64,000 nucleotides of DNA, taken from Orientallactaga sibirica (lineage: Eukaryota > Chordata > Mammalia > Rodentia > Dipodidae). Both the position numbers and the translations under genes were made by a program. Shown in pieces: positions 1-14,400 of the stretch. Location: the NCBI GenBank assembly GCA_036365145.1, contig JAEOAD010001561.1:124001-188000 (forward strand), in the 5' to 3' direction. Position 1 is the stretch's first letter. Every line of letters begins with the position of its first letter. The notes beneath the pieces are model-generated. The model was given only the letters and a program-made list of their open reading frames with translations, was not told the DNA's origin and did no database searches.

Positions 1-3000
1 CTGAATCTACTAAGTTGTGCATCTTTTTAGAATATTTAAAAAGGAAAGTTTGAACTTGCTGCACTCAACCTTCTTTGTAGGAAAGCAACTGAATTCTATT
101 TAGAATGAATTACCTTTTTCACACAGTACAATGTACGGTAATGAAGATGTTTGTTTTCTCAACAAACTACTTTACAAATGAGGCAAATCTACTAACTTGG
201 ACATCTTTTTAGATTACACTAACAAGGAAAGTTTGAACTTGCTGCACTCAACATTCTTTGTAGGAAAGTAACTGATTCCTAGAAACGAATGAGCTTTTTT
301 CACACAGTACAATGTTTGCAATGAAGATGTTTGTTTTCTCAACAAAGTACTTTACAAATGAGGCGAATCTTCTAACTTGGCCATCTTTTTAGATTACATT
401 AACAAGGAAAGTTTGAACTTGCTGCACTCAACCTTCTTCATAGAAATTAAACTGATTCCTAGAAGCTTAATTAACTTATTTCACACACAGTACAGTGTTT
501 GGTACTGAAGATGTTTCTTTCTAAAGGAACTACATTAGAAATGAGGCGAATCCACTAACTTGTACATCTTGTTAGATTACACAAACTAGCAAAATTTGAA
601 CTTGCTGCACTCAACCTTCTTCGTAGAAATTAACCTGATTCCTAGAAAGGAATTAACTTATTTCACACAGTACAGTGTTCGTTACTGAAGATGTTTCTTT
701 TCTAAAGAAACTACTTTAGAAATGAGGCCAATGTAATACGTTGTGCATCTTTTTAGATTATATTAACAAGGGAAGTTTTAACTTGCTGCACTCAACCTTC
801 TTTGTAGGAAAGCAACTGATTTCTAGAACTAAATTAGCTTTTTTCACACAGTACAATGTTCGGCAATGAAGATGTTTGTTTTCTCAACAGAATACTTTAC
901 CAATGAGGCAAATCTACTAACTTGACATCTTTTTAGATTACATTAACAAGGAAAGTTTCAACTTGATAAACTGAACCATCTTTGTAGAAAGTATACTGAT
1001 TCCTACAACCGAATTAGCTCATTTCACACAGTACAATGATTGGCAATGAAGGTTTGTTTTCTAAAGAAACTACTTTAGAAATGAGGCGAATCTACTAACT
1101 TGGACATCTTTATAGATTACATTAACAAGGAAACTTTTGAACTTGCTAAACTCAACCATCTTTGTAGAAAGTAAACTGATTCCTAGAACCTAATTAGCTT
1201 ATTTCACACAGTACAATGTTTTGCAATGAAAGTTCATTTTCTAAAGAAACTACTTTAGAAATGAGGCAAATCTACTAGCTTGGACATCTTTTTAGATTAC
1301 ATTAACAAGGAAAGTTTGAACTTGCTAAACTCAACCATCTTCTTAGAAAGGAAACTGATTCCTAGAACCCAATTAACTTATTTGACACAGTACAGTGTTC
1401 GGTACTGAAGATGTTTCTTTTCTAAAGAATTACTTTAGAAATGAGGCGAATCCACTAAGTTGTGCATCTTTTTAGAATACATTAACAAGGAAAGTTTGAA
1501 CTTGCTGCACTCAACCGTCTATGTAGGAAAGCAACTGAATTCTAGATCCGAATTAGCATTTTTCACACAGTACAATGTTCGGCAAAGAAGATGTTTGTTT
1601 TCTCAACAAACTACTTTTACAAATGAGGTGAATCTACTAACTTGGCCATCTTTGCAGTTACATTAACAAGGAAAGTTTGAATTTGTTGCCCTCAACCATC
1701 TTTGTAGAAATTAAACTGATTCCTAGAACCGAATTAACTTATTTCACACAGTACAGTGTTTGGTACTGAAGATGTTTCTTTTCTCAAGAAATTACTTTAG
1801 AAATGAGGCGAATCCACTAAGTTGGCCATCTTTTTAGAATACATTAAAAAGGAATATTTGAACTTGCTGCACTCAACTGTCTTTCTGGGAAAGCAACTGA
1901 TTCTAGATCCGAATTAGCTTATTTAACACAGTACAATGTTTGGCCAATGAAGATGTTTGTTTTCTCAACAAGCTACTTTACAGAAATGAGGTGAATCTAC
2001 TAACTTGGGCATCTTTGCAAATTACATTAACAAGGAAAGTTTGAACTTGCTGCACTCAACCATCTTTGTAGAAATTAAACTGATTCCTAGAACTTAATTA
2101 ATTCATTTCACACAGTACAGTGTTCGGTACTGAAGATGTTTCTTTTCTAAAGAAATTACTTTACAAATGAGGCGAATCCACTAATTTGTGCATCTTTTAG
2201 ATTACATAAACAAGGAAAGTTTGAACTTGCTGCATTCAACCATCTTTGTAGGAAAGCAACTGAATTCTAGAACTGAATGAGCTTGAACTTATTTCACACA
2301 GTACAGTGTTCGGCAATGAAGATATTTCTTTTCTAAAGAAACTACTTTAGAAATGAGGCGAATCCACTAACTTGTACATCTTGTTAGATTACACAAAACT
2401 AGAAAGTTTGAACTTGCTGCACTCAACCTTCTTCGTAGGAAAGCAAGTGATTCCTAGAACGGAACTAGCTTATTTCACATAGTACAGTGTTGGTAATGAA
2501 GATGTTTGTTTTGTAAACAAACTACTTTAGAAATGAGGCCAATCTACTAAGTTGTGCATTTTTAAGATTACATTAACAAGGAAAGTTTGAACTTGCTGCA
2601 CTCAACCTTCTTTGTAGGAAAGCAACTGATGCCTAGAACCGAATGAGCTTATTTCACACAGTACAATGTTTGGCAATGAAGATGTTTGTTTTTTCAACAA
2701 ACTACTTTACAAATGAGGTGAATCTACTTACTTGGCCATCTTTTAGATTACATTAACAAGGAAAGTTTGAACTTGCTGCACTCAACCATCTTCGTAGAAA
2801 TTAAACTGATTCCTAGAAGCTTAAGTCACTTATTTCACACAGTACAGTGTTCGGTACTGAAGATGTTTCTTTTCTAAAGAAACTACTTTAGAAATGAGGC
2901 AAATCCACTAACTTGTACATCTTGTTAGATTACACAAACTAAGAAAGTTTGAACTTGCTGCACTCAACCTTATTTGTAGGAAAGGAAGTGATTCCTAGAA

Positions 3001-6000
3001 CGGAACTAGCTTATTTCACATAGTACAGTGTTTGGTAACGAAGATGTTTGTTTTCTAAACAAACTACTTTAGAATTGAGGCCAATCTACTAAGTTGTGCA
3101 TCTTTTAGATTACATTAAGAAGGAAAGTTTGAACTTGCTGCACTCAACCTTCTTTGTAGGAAAGCAACTGATTCCTAGAACCGAATGAGCTTATTTCACA
3201 CAGTACAATGTTCGGCAATGAAGATGTTTGTTTTTCTCAACAAACTACTTTACAAATGAGGCGAATCTTCTAACTTGGCTATTTTTTAGATTACATTAAC
3301 AAGGAAAGTTTGAACTTGCTGCACTCAACCTTCTTTGTAGAAATTAAACTGATTCCTAGAAGCTAATTAACTTATTTCACACAGTACACTGTTCGGTACT
3401 GAAGATGTTTGTTTTAAAGAAACTACTTTAGAAATGAGGCCAATCTACTAAGTTGTGCATCTTTTTAGATTACATTAACAAGGAAAGTTTGAACTGGCTG
3501 CACTCAACCTTCTTTGTAGGAAAGCAACTGAATTCTAGAACTAAATTAGCTTTTTACACACAGTACAATGTTCGCAATGAAGATGTTTTTTTTCTTAACA
3601 AACTACTTTACCAATGAGGCAAATCTACTAACTTAGACATATTTTTAGAGCACATTAACAAGGAAAGTTTGAACTTCCTAAACTCAACCATCTTTGTGGA
3701 AAGTAAACTGATTCCTAGAACCGAATTAGTTCATTTCACACAGTACAAAAGTTTGGAAATTTAAATTTGTTTTCTAAAGAAACTACTTTAGAAATGAGTG
3801 AATCTACTAACTTGGACATCTTTTAGATTACATTAACAAGGAAAGTTTGAACTTGCTAAACTCAACCATCTTCGTAGAAAGGAAACTGATTCTTAGAACC
3901 GAATTAACTTATTTCACACAGTACAGTGTTCGGTACTGAAGATGTTTGTTTTTTAAAGAAAGTAATTTAGAAATGACGCGAATCCACTAACTTGTACATC
4001 TTGTTAGATTACACAAACTAGAAAAGTTTGAACTTGCTGCACTCAACCATCTTTGTAGAAATTAAACTGATTCCTAGAAGTTAATTAACTCATTTCACAC
4101 AATACAGTGTTAGGTACTGAAGATGTTTCTTTTCTAAAGAAAGTACTTTAGAAATGAGGCCAATCTACTACGTTGTGCAACTTTTCACATTACATTAACA
4201 AGGAAAGTTTGAACTTGCTGCACTCAACCTTTTTGTAGGAAAGCAAGTGATTCCTAGAACCGAATGAGCTTATTTCACACAGTACAGTCTTCGGCAATAA
4301 AGATGTTAATTTTCTCAACAAACTACTTTACAAATGAGGCGAATCTACTAACTTGGCCATCTTTTTAGATTACATTAACTAGGAAAGTTTGAACTTGCTG
4401 CACTCAACCATCTTTGTAGAAATTAAACTGATTCCTAGAATCGAATTCACTTATTTCACACAGTACAGTGTTCGGTACTGAAGATGTTTCTTTTCTAAAG
4501 AAACTACTTTAGAAATGAGGCCAATCTACTAACTTGTACATCTTGTTAGATTACACAAACTAGGAAAGTTTGAACTTGCTGCAATCAACCTTCTTTGTAG
4601 GAAAGCAAGTGATTCCTAGAATCGAACTAGCTCATTTCACATAGTACAGTGTTTGGTAATGAAGATGTTTGTTTTCTAAACAAACTACTTTAGAAATGAG
4701 GCCAATCTACTAAGTTGTGCATCTTTTCAGTTTACATTAACAAGGAAAGTTTGAACTTGCTGCACTCAACCTTCTTTTTATAGGAAAGCAACTGATTCCT
4801 AGAACTTAATGAGCTTATTTCTCACAGTACAATGTTTGCAATGAAGATGTTTGTTTTCTCAACAAACTACTTTACAAATGAGGCGAATCTACTAACTTGG
4901 CCATCTTTTTAGATTACATTAACAAGGAAAGTTTGAACTTGCTGCACTCAACCATCTTTGTAGGAAATTAAACTGATTCCTAGAAGCGAATTAACTTATT
5001 TCACACAGTACAATGTTCGCAATGAAGATGTTTGTTTTCTCAAGAAAGTACTTTAGAAATGAGGCGAATCTACTAACTTGGACATCTTTTTAGAGAACAT
5101 TAAGAAGGAAAGTTTGAACTTGCTAAACTCAACCATCTTTGTAGAGAAAGAAACTGATTCCTAGAACCGAATTAACTTATTTCACACAGTACAGTGTTCG
5201 GCAATGAAGATGTTTGTTTTCTAAAGAAACTAATTTAGAAATGAGGCGAATCCAGTAACTTGTACATCTTGTTAGATTACACAAACTAGGAAAGTTTGAA
5301 CTTGCTGCACTCAACCATCTTTGTAGAAATTAAACTGATTCCTAGAATCGAATTAACTTATTTCAAACAGTACAGTATTCAATACTGAAGATGTTTGTTT
5401 TCTAATGAAACTACTTTTAGAAATGAGGCGAATCCACTAACTTGTACATCTTGTTAGATTACACAAACTAGGAAAGTTTGAACTTGCTGCACTCAACCTT
5501 CTTTGTAGGGAAAGCAAGTGATTCCTAGAACGGAACTAGCTTATTTCACACAGTACAGTGTTTGGTAATGAAGATGTTTGTTTTCTCAACAAACTGTTTA
5601 GAAATGAGGCCAATCCACTAAGTTGTGCATCTTTTTAGATTACATTAACAAGGAAAGTTTGAACTTGCTGCACTCAACCTTCTTTGTAGGAAAGCAACTG
5701 ATTCCTAGAACCGAATGAGCTTATTTCACACAGTACAATGTTCGGCAATGAAGATGTTTGTTTTCTCAACAAACTACTTTAGAAATGAGGCGAATCTTCT
5801 AACTTGGCCATCTTTTTAGATTACATTAACAAGGAAAGTTTGAACTTGCTGCACTCAACCTTCTTTTGTAGAAATTAAACTGATTCCTAGAACCGAATTA
5901 ACTTATTTCACACAGTACAGTGTTTGGTAATGAAGATGTTTGTTTTCTAAAGAAACTACTTTAGAAATGAGGCCAATCTACTAACTTGTACATCTTTTTA

Positions 6001-6899
6001 GATTACATTAACAAGGAAAGTTTGAACTTCCTGCACTCAACCTTCTTTGTAGGAAAGCAACTGCATTCTAGAACTAAATTAGCTTATTTCACACAGTACA
6101 ATGTTCGGCAATGAAGATGTTTGTTTTCTCAAGAAACTACTTTAGAAATGAGGCAAATCTACTAACTTGACAACTTTTTAGATTACATTAACAAGGAAAG
6201 TTTGAACTTGCTAAACTCAACCATCTTGTAGAAAGTAAACTGATTCCTAGAACCGAATTAGCTTATTTCACACAGTACAAAGTTTGGCAATGAAGATGTT
6301 TGTTTTCTAAAGAAACTACTTTAGAAATGAGGTGAATCTACTAACTTGGACATCTTTTTAGATTACATTAACAAGCAAAGTTTGAACTTGCTAAACTCAA
6401 CCATCTTTGTGAGAAAGGAAACTGATTCCTAGAACCGAATTAGCTATTTCACACAGTACAAAGTTTGGCACTGAAGATGTTTGTTTTCTCAAGAAACTAC
6501 TTTAGAAATGAGGCGAATCTACTAACTTGTACATCTTTTTAGATTACATTAACAAGGAAAGTTTGAACTTGCTGCACTCAACCATCTTGTAAGAAAGGAA
6601 ACTGATTCTAGAACCGAATTAGCTTATTTCACACAGTACAGTGTTCGGTAATGAAGATGTTTGTTTTCTAAAGAAACTACTTTAGAAATGAGGCGAATCT
6701 ACTAACTTGTACATCTTGTTAGATTACACAAACTAGGAAAGTTTGAACTTGCTGCACTCAACCATCTTTGTAGAAATTAAACTGATTCCTAGAAGTGAAT
6801 TAGCTTATTTCAAACAGTACAATGTTTGGCAATGAAGATGTTTGTTTTCTCAAGAAACTACTTTAGAAATGAGGCGAATCTACTAACTTGTACATCTTG

Positions 6900-8450
6900 T
6901 TAGATTACATTAACAAGGAAATTTTGAACTTGCTGCACTCAACCTCTTTGTAGGAAAGCAAGTGATTCCTAGAACCGAATTAGCTTATTTCACACAGTAC
7001 AATGTTTGGCAATGAAGATGTTTGTTTTCTCAAGAAACTACTTTAGAAATGAGGCGAATCTACTAACTTGTACATCTTGTTAGATTACACAAACTAGGAA
7101 AGTTTGAACTTGCTGCACTCAACCTTCTTTGTAGGAAAGCAAGTGATTCCTAGAACCGAATTAGCTTATTTCACACAGTACAATGTTGGCAATGAAGATG
7201 TTTGTTTTCTCAAGAAACTACTTTAGAAATGAGGCGAATCAACTAACTTGTACATCTTGTTAGATTACACAAACTAGGAAAGTTTGAACTTGCTGCACTC
7301 AACCTTCTTTGTAGGAAAGCAAGTGATTCCTAGAACCGAATTAGCTTATTTCACACAGTACAATGTTTGGTAATGAAGATGTTTGTTTTCTAAAGAAACT
7401 ACTTTAGAAATGAGGCGAATCTACTAACTTGTACATCTTGTTAGATTACACAAACAAAGAAAGTTTGAACTTGCTGCACTCAAACCTCTTTGTAGGAAAG
7501 CAAGTGATTTCTAGAACCGAATTAGCTTATTTCACACAGTACAATGTTTGGCAATGAAGACATTTGTTTTCTCAAGAAACTACTTTAGAAATGAGGCGAA
7601 TCTACTAACTTGGCCATCTTTTAGATTACACAAAAAAGGAAAGTTTGAACTTGCTGCACTCAACCATCTTTGTAGAAATTAAACTGATTCCTAGAACCGA
7701 ATTAGCTTATTTCACACAGTACAGTGTTCGCAATGAAGATGTTTGTTTTCGAAAGAAACTACTTTAGAAATGAGGAAAATCTACTAACTTGTACATCTTT
7801 TAGATTACACAAACAAGGAAAGTTTGAACTTGCTGCACTCAACCTTCCTTGTAGGAAAGCAAGTGATTCCTAGAACCGAATTAGCTTATTTCACACAGTA
7901 CAATGTTCGGCAATGAAGATGTTTGTTTTCTTAAGAAACTACTTTAGAAATGAGGTGAATCTACTAACTTGTACATCTTGTTAGATTACATTAACAAGGA
8001 AAGTTTGAACTTGCTGCACTCAACCTTCTTTGTAGGAAAGCAAGTGATTCCTAGAACAGAATTAACTTATTTCACACAGTACAATGTTCAGTAATGAAGA
8101 TGTTTGTTTTCTAAAGAAACTACTTTAGAAATGAGGCGAATCTACTAACTTGTACATCTTGTTAGATTACACAAACTAGGAAAGTTTGAACTTGCTGCAC
8201 TCAACCTTCTTTGTAGGAAAGCAAGTGATTCCTGGAACCGAATTAGCTTATTTCACACAGTACAATGTTCGGCAATGAAGATGTTTGTTTTCTAATCAAA
8301 CTACTTTAGAAATGAGGCGAATCTACTAACTTGTACATCTTGTTAGATTACACAAACTAGGAAAGTTTGAACTTGCTGCACTCAACCTTCTTTGTAGGAA
8401 ATTAAACTGATTCCTAGAACCTAATTAGCTTATTTCACACAGTACAGTGT
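6900..8450. repeat. Homogenised single-monomer subarray
   Basis: About eight consecutive monomers here are nearly the same class, instead of alternating as in most of the array. The combination CTTGTTAGATTACACAAACTAGG, then GGAAAGCAAGTGATTCCTAG, then CGAATTAGCTTATTTC, then CTCAAGAAACTACTTTAG repeats every 180-181 bp. Elsewhere these variants belong to different classes, so this monomer looks like a blend. Recent local homogenisation by unequal exchange or gene conversion is one reading. A collapsed or over-polished consensus is the other. Confidence 0.7.
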
Positions 8451-11400
8451 TCGGCAATGAAGATGTTTGTTTTCTAAAGAAACTACTTTAGAAATGAGGC
8501 CAATCTACTAACTTGTACATCTTGTTAGATTACACAAACTAGGAAAGTTTGAACTTTCTGCACTCAACCTTCTTTGTAGGAAAGCAACTGATTCCTAGAA
8601 CCGAATTAGCTTATTTCACACAGTACAATGTTCGCAATGAAGATGTTTGTTTCTCAAGAAACTACTTTAGAAATGAGGCAAATCTACTAATTTGTACATC
8701 TTTTTAGATTACACAAACAAGGAAAGTTTGAACTTGCTGCACTCAACCATATTTGTAGAAAGTAAACTGATTCCTAGAACCGAATTAGCTTATTTCACAC
8801 AGTACAATGTTTGGCAATGAAGATGTTTGTTTTCTAAAGAAACTACTTTTGAAATGAGGTGAATCTACTAACTTGTATATCTTTTTAGATTACATTAACA
8901 AGGAAAGTTTGAACTTGCTGCACTCAACCTTCTTTATAGGAAAGCAACTGAATTCCTAGAACCGAATGAGCTTATTTTACACAGCACAATGTTCTGGCAA
9001 TGAAGATGTTTGTTTTTCAAAGAAACTACTTTAGAAATGAGGTGAATCTACTAACTTGTACATCTTTTAGATTACATTAACAAGGAAAGTTTGAACTTGC
9101 TGCACTCAACCATCTTTGTAGAAAGGAAACTGATTCCTAGAACCGAATTAACTTATTTAACACAGAACAATGTTCGTACTGAAGATGTTTGTTTTCTCAA
9201 GAAACTACTTTAGAAATGAGGCGAATCTACTAACTTGTGCATCTTGTTAGATTACACAAACTAGGGAAAGTTTGAACTTGCTGCACTCAACCTTCTTTGT
9301 AGGAAAGCAAGTTATTACTAGAACCAAACTAGCTTATTTCACATAGTACAGTGTACGGTAATGAAGATGTTTGTTTTCTAAACAAACTACTTTAGAAATG
9401 AGGCCAATCTACTAAGTTGTGCATGTTTTTATGTTACATTAACAAGGAAAGTTTGAACTTGCTGCACTCAACCTTCTTTGTAGGAAAGCAAGTGATTCCG
9501 CAGAACCGAATGAGCTTAAATCACACAGTACAATGTTTGGCAATGAAGATGTTTGTTTTCTCAACAAACTACTTTACAAATGAGGCGAATCTAGTAACTT
9601 GGCCATCTTTTAGATTACATTAAAAGGAAAGTTTGAACTTGCTGCACTCAACCATCTTCGTGAGAAATTAAACTGATTCCTAGAAGCAAATTAACATTAC
9701 ACACAGTACAGTGTTCGGTACTGAAGATGTTTGTTTTCAAAGAAACTACTTTAGAAATGAGGTGAATGCACTAAGTTGTGCATCTTTTAGAATACATTAA
9801 AAGGAATGTTTGAATTTGCTGCAATCAACCGTCTTTGTAGGAAAGCAACTGAATTCTAGATCCGAATTAGCTTTTTCACACAGTACAATATTCGGCAATG
9901 AAGATGTTTGTTTTCTCAACAAACTACTTTACAAAAGAGGTGAATCTACTAACTTGGCCATCTTTGCAGATTACATTAACAAGGAAAGTTTGAACTGACT
10001 GCACTCAACCATCTTCGCAGAGAAATTAAACTGATTCCTAGAAGCTTAATTAACTTATTTCACACAGTACAGTGTTCGGTACTGAAGATGTTTCTTTTCT
10101 AAAGAAATTACTTTAGAAATGAGGCGAATCCACTAAGTTGTGCATCTTTTGAGATTACATTAACAAGGAATGTTTGAACTTGCTGCACTCAACCGTCTTT
10201 ATAGGAAAGCAACTGATTTCTAGAACCGAATTAGCTTTTTTAACACAGTACAATGTTCGCAATGAAGATGTTTGTTTTCAAAAAAGTACTTTACTAATGA
10301 GGCAAATCTACTAACTTGGACATCTTTTTAGATTACATTAACAAGGAAAGTTTGAACTTGCTATACTCAACCGTCTTCATAGAAATTAAACTGATTCCTA
10401 GAACCGAATTAACTTATTTCACACAGTTCAGTGTTTGGAACTGAAGATGTTTGTTTTCTGAAGGACCTACGTTAGAAATGAGGGGAATCCACTAACTTGT
10501 ACATCTTGTTAGATTACACAAACTAGGGAAAATTTGAACTTGCTGCACTCAACCTTCTTCATAGAAAGTAAACTGATACCTAGAATTTAATTAACTCATT
10601 TCACACAGTACAGTGTTCGGGTACTGAAGATGTTTCTTTTCTAAAGAAACTACTTTTTAGAAATGAGGCCAACCTACTAAGTTGTGCATCTTTTAGATTA
10701 CATTAACACGGAAAGTTTGAATTTGCTGCACTCATCCTTCTTTGTAGGAAAGCAAGTGATTGCTAGAACCGAACTAGCTCATTTCACATAGTATAGTGTT
10801 CGGTAATGAAGATGTTTGTTTTGTAAACAAACTACTTTAGAAATGAGGCCAATATACTAAGTTAAGCATCTTGTCAGATTACATTAACAAGTAAAGTTTG
10901 AACTTGCTGCACTCAACCTTCTTTATAGGAAAGCAACTGATTCCTAGAACCGAATGAGCTCATTTCACACACTACGATGTTTGGCAATGAAGATGTTTGT
11001 TTTCTGAACAAACTATTTTACAAATGAGGCGAATCTACTAACTTGGCCATCTTTTTAGATTACATTAACAAGGAAATTTTCAACTTGCTGCACTCAACCA
11101 TCTTCGTAGAAAATAAACTGATTCCTAGAAGTTTAATTCACTTATTTCACACAGTACAGTGTTCGGTACTGAAGATGTTTCTTTCTAAAGAAACTACTTT
11201 AGAAATGAGGCGAATCCAGTAAGTTGTGCATCTTTTTAGATTACATTAACAAGGAAAGTTTGAACTTGCTGCACTAACCAACTTCAGAGAAATTAAACTG
11301 ATTCCTAGAAGCGAATTAACTCATTTCACACAGTACAGTGTTCGGGAGTGAAGATGTTTCTTTTCTAAAGAAACAACTTTAGAAATGAGGCCAATCTACT

Positions 11401-14400
11401 AAGTTGTGCATCTTTTTACATTCCATTAACAAGGAAAGTTTGAACTTGCTGCATTCAACCTTCTTTGTAGGAAAGCACTTGTTTCCTAGTACTGAATGAG
11501 CTTATTTCACACAGTACAATGTTGAGCAATAAAGATGTTAATTTTCTCAACAAACTACTGTACAAATGAGGTGACTCTGCTACCTTGGCCATCTTTTTAG
11601 ATTACATTAACAAGGAAAGTTTGAACTTGGTGCACTCAACCATCTTCGCAGAAAGTAACCTGATTCCTAGAACTGAATTAACTTATTTCACACAGTACAG
11701 TGTTCAGTACTGAAGATGTTTGTTTTATAAGGAAACCACTTTAGAAACGAAGCAAATCCACTAACTTGTAAATCTTGTTAGATTACACAAACGAGGAAAG
11801 TTTGAACTTGCTGCACTCAACCTTCTTCGAGGGAAAGCAAGTGATTCCTAAAACCGAACTAGCTAATTTCACATAGTATAGTGTTCGGTAATGAAGACGT
11901 TTGTGTTGTAAACAAACTACTTTAGAAATGAGGCCAATCTACTAAGTTGTGCAACTTTTCAGATTACATTAACAAGGAAAGTTTGAACTTGCTGCACTCA
12001 ACCTTCTTTGTAGGAAAGCAACTGTTTCCTAGAACGGAATGAGCTTATTTCACACAGTACAATGTTTGGCAATGAAGATGTTTGTTTTCTCAACAAACTA
12101 CTTTAGAAATGAGGTGAATCTACTAACTTGGCCATCTTTTTAGATTACATTAACAAGGAAAGTTTGAACTTGCTGCACTCAACCATCTTGGTAGAAATTA
12201 AACTGATTCCTAGTTTAATTCACTTATTTCACACAGTACAGTGTTCAGTACTGAAGATGTTTCTTTTCTAAAGAAATTACTTTAGAAATGAGGCAAATCC
12301 CTAAGTTGTGCACCTTTTTAGAATACATTAACAAGGAATGTTTGAACTTGCTGCTCTCAACAGTCTTTGTAGGAAAGCAACTAAATTCTAGATCCGAATT
12401 AGCTTTTTCACACAGTACAATGTTCTGCAATGAAGATGTTTGTTTTCTCAACAACCTACTTTACAAATGAGGTGAATCTACTAACTTGGCCATCTTTGCA
12501 GATTACATTAACAAGGAAAGTATGAACTTGCTGCGCTAAAACCATCTTCAGAGAAATTAAACTGATTCCTGGAAGCTTAATTAACTTATTTCACACAGTA
12601 CAGTGTCCAGTACTGAAGATGTTTCTTTTCTAAAGAAATTACTTTAGAAATGAGGTGAATACACTAAGTTGTGCATCTTTTTAGATTACATTAACAAGGA
12701 ATGTTTGAAATTGGTGCACTCAACCGTCTTTGTAGGAAAGCAACTGAATTCTAGATTCGAATTAACTTTTTCACACAGTACAATATTCCGCAATGAAGAT
12801 GTTTGTTTTCTCAACAAACTACCTTAGAAATGAGTCAAATCTACTAACTTGGACATCTTTTTAGATTACATTAACAAGGAAAGTTTGAACTTGCTGCACA
12901 CAACCATCTTTGTAGAAAGGAAACTGATTCCTAGAACCGAATTAACTTATTTCACACAGAGCAGTGCTCAGTACTGAAGATGTTTGTTTTCTCAAGGAAA
13001 CCACTTCAGAAATGACGCGAATCCACTAACTTTTACATCTTGTTAGATTACACAAACGAGGAAAGTTTGAACTTGCTGCACTCAACCTTCTTCAGAGAAA
13101 TTAAACTGACTCCTAGAAGCTTAATTAACTTATTTCACACAGTACAGTGTTCGGTACAGAAGATGTTTCTTTTTCTAAAGAAACTACTTTAGAAATGTGG
13201 CCAACCTCCTACGTTCTGCATCTTTTCAGATTACATTTACAAGGAAAGTTTGAACTTTCTGCACTCAACCTTCTTTGTAGGAAAGCAAGTGATTCCTAGA
13301 ACCGAATGAGCTTATTTCACACAGTACAATGTTCGGCAATAAAGATGTTAATTTTCACAACAAACTACTTTACAAATGAGGTGAATCTGCTAATTTGCCC
13401 ATCTTTTTAGATTACGTTAACAAGGAAAGTTTGAACTTGCTGCACTCAACCTTCTTTGTAGGAAAGCAACTGATTACCAGAACCGAATGAGCTTATTTCA
13501 CACAGTACAATGTTTGGCAAAGAAGATGTTTGTTTTCAACAAAGTACTTTTACAAATGAGGCGAATCTTCTAACTTGGCCATCTTTTTAGATTACATTAA
13601 CAAGGAAAGTTTGAACTTGCTGCACTCAACCTTCTTTGTAGAAATTATACTGATTCCTAGAAGCTTAATTAACTTATTTCACATAGTACAGTGTGCGGTA
13701 TTGAAGATGTTTCTTTTCTAAAGAAACTAATTTAGAAATGAGGCCAATCTACTAAGTTGTGCATCTTTTAAGATTACATTAACAAGGAAAGTTTGAACTT
13801 GCTGCACTCAACCTTCTTTGTAGGAATGCAAGTGATTCCTAGAACCTAATGAGCTTATGTCACACAGTACAATGTTCGGCAATAAAGATGTTAATTTTCT
13901 CAAAAAACTATTTTACAAATGAGGTGACTCTGCTAACTTGGCCATCTTTTTAGATTTCATTAACAAGGAAAGTTTGAACTTGCTGCACTCAACCATCTTA
14001 GTAGAAAGGAAACTGTTTCCTAGAACCAAATTAACTTATTGCACACAGTACAGTGCTCAGTACTGAAGATGTTTGTTTTATAAGGAAACCACTTTAGAAA
14101 TGAAGCGAATCCACGAACTTGTAAACCTTGTTAGATTACACAAACGAGGAAAGTTTGAACTTGCTGCACTCAATCTTCTTCGTAGGAAAGCAAGTGATTC
14201 CTAGAACGGAAGTAGCTTATTTCACATAGTACAGTGTTCGGTAATGAAGATGTTTGTTTTCTAAACAAACTACTTTAGAAATGAGGCCAATCTACTAAGT
14301 TGTGCATCTTTTCAGATTACATTAACAAGGAGAATTTGAACTTGCTGCACTCAACCTTCTTTCTAGGAAAGCAAGTGATTCCAAGAACCGAATGAGCTTA

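Noticed and set aside
1460..1666. A recurring open frame with INKESLNLLHST and VGKQL, also near 9417, 17731, 24681, 37938 and 63033
   Set aside because: It is one forward frame of the satellite monomer. It begins and ends at chance positions, never spans more than about half a monomer without a break, and overlaps minus-strand frames of equal length. It is not a gene family.
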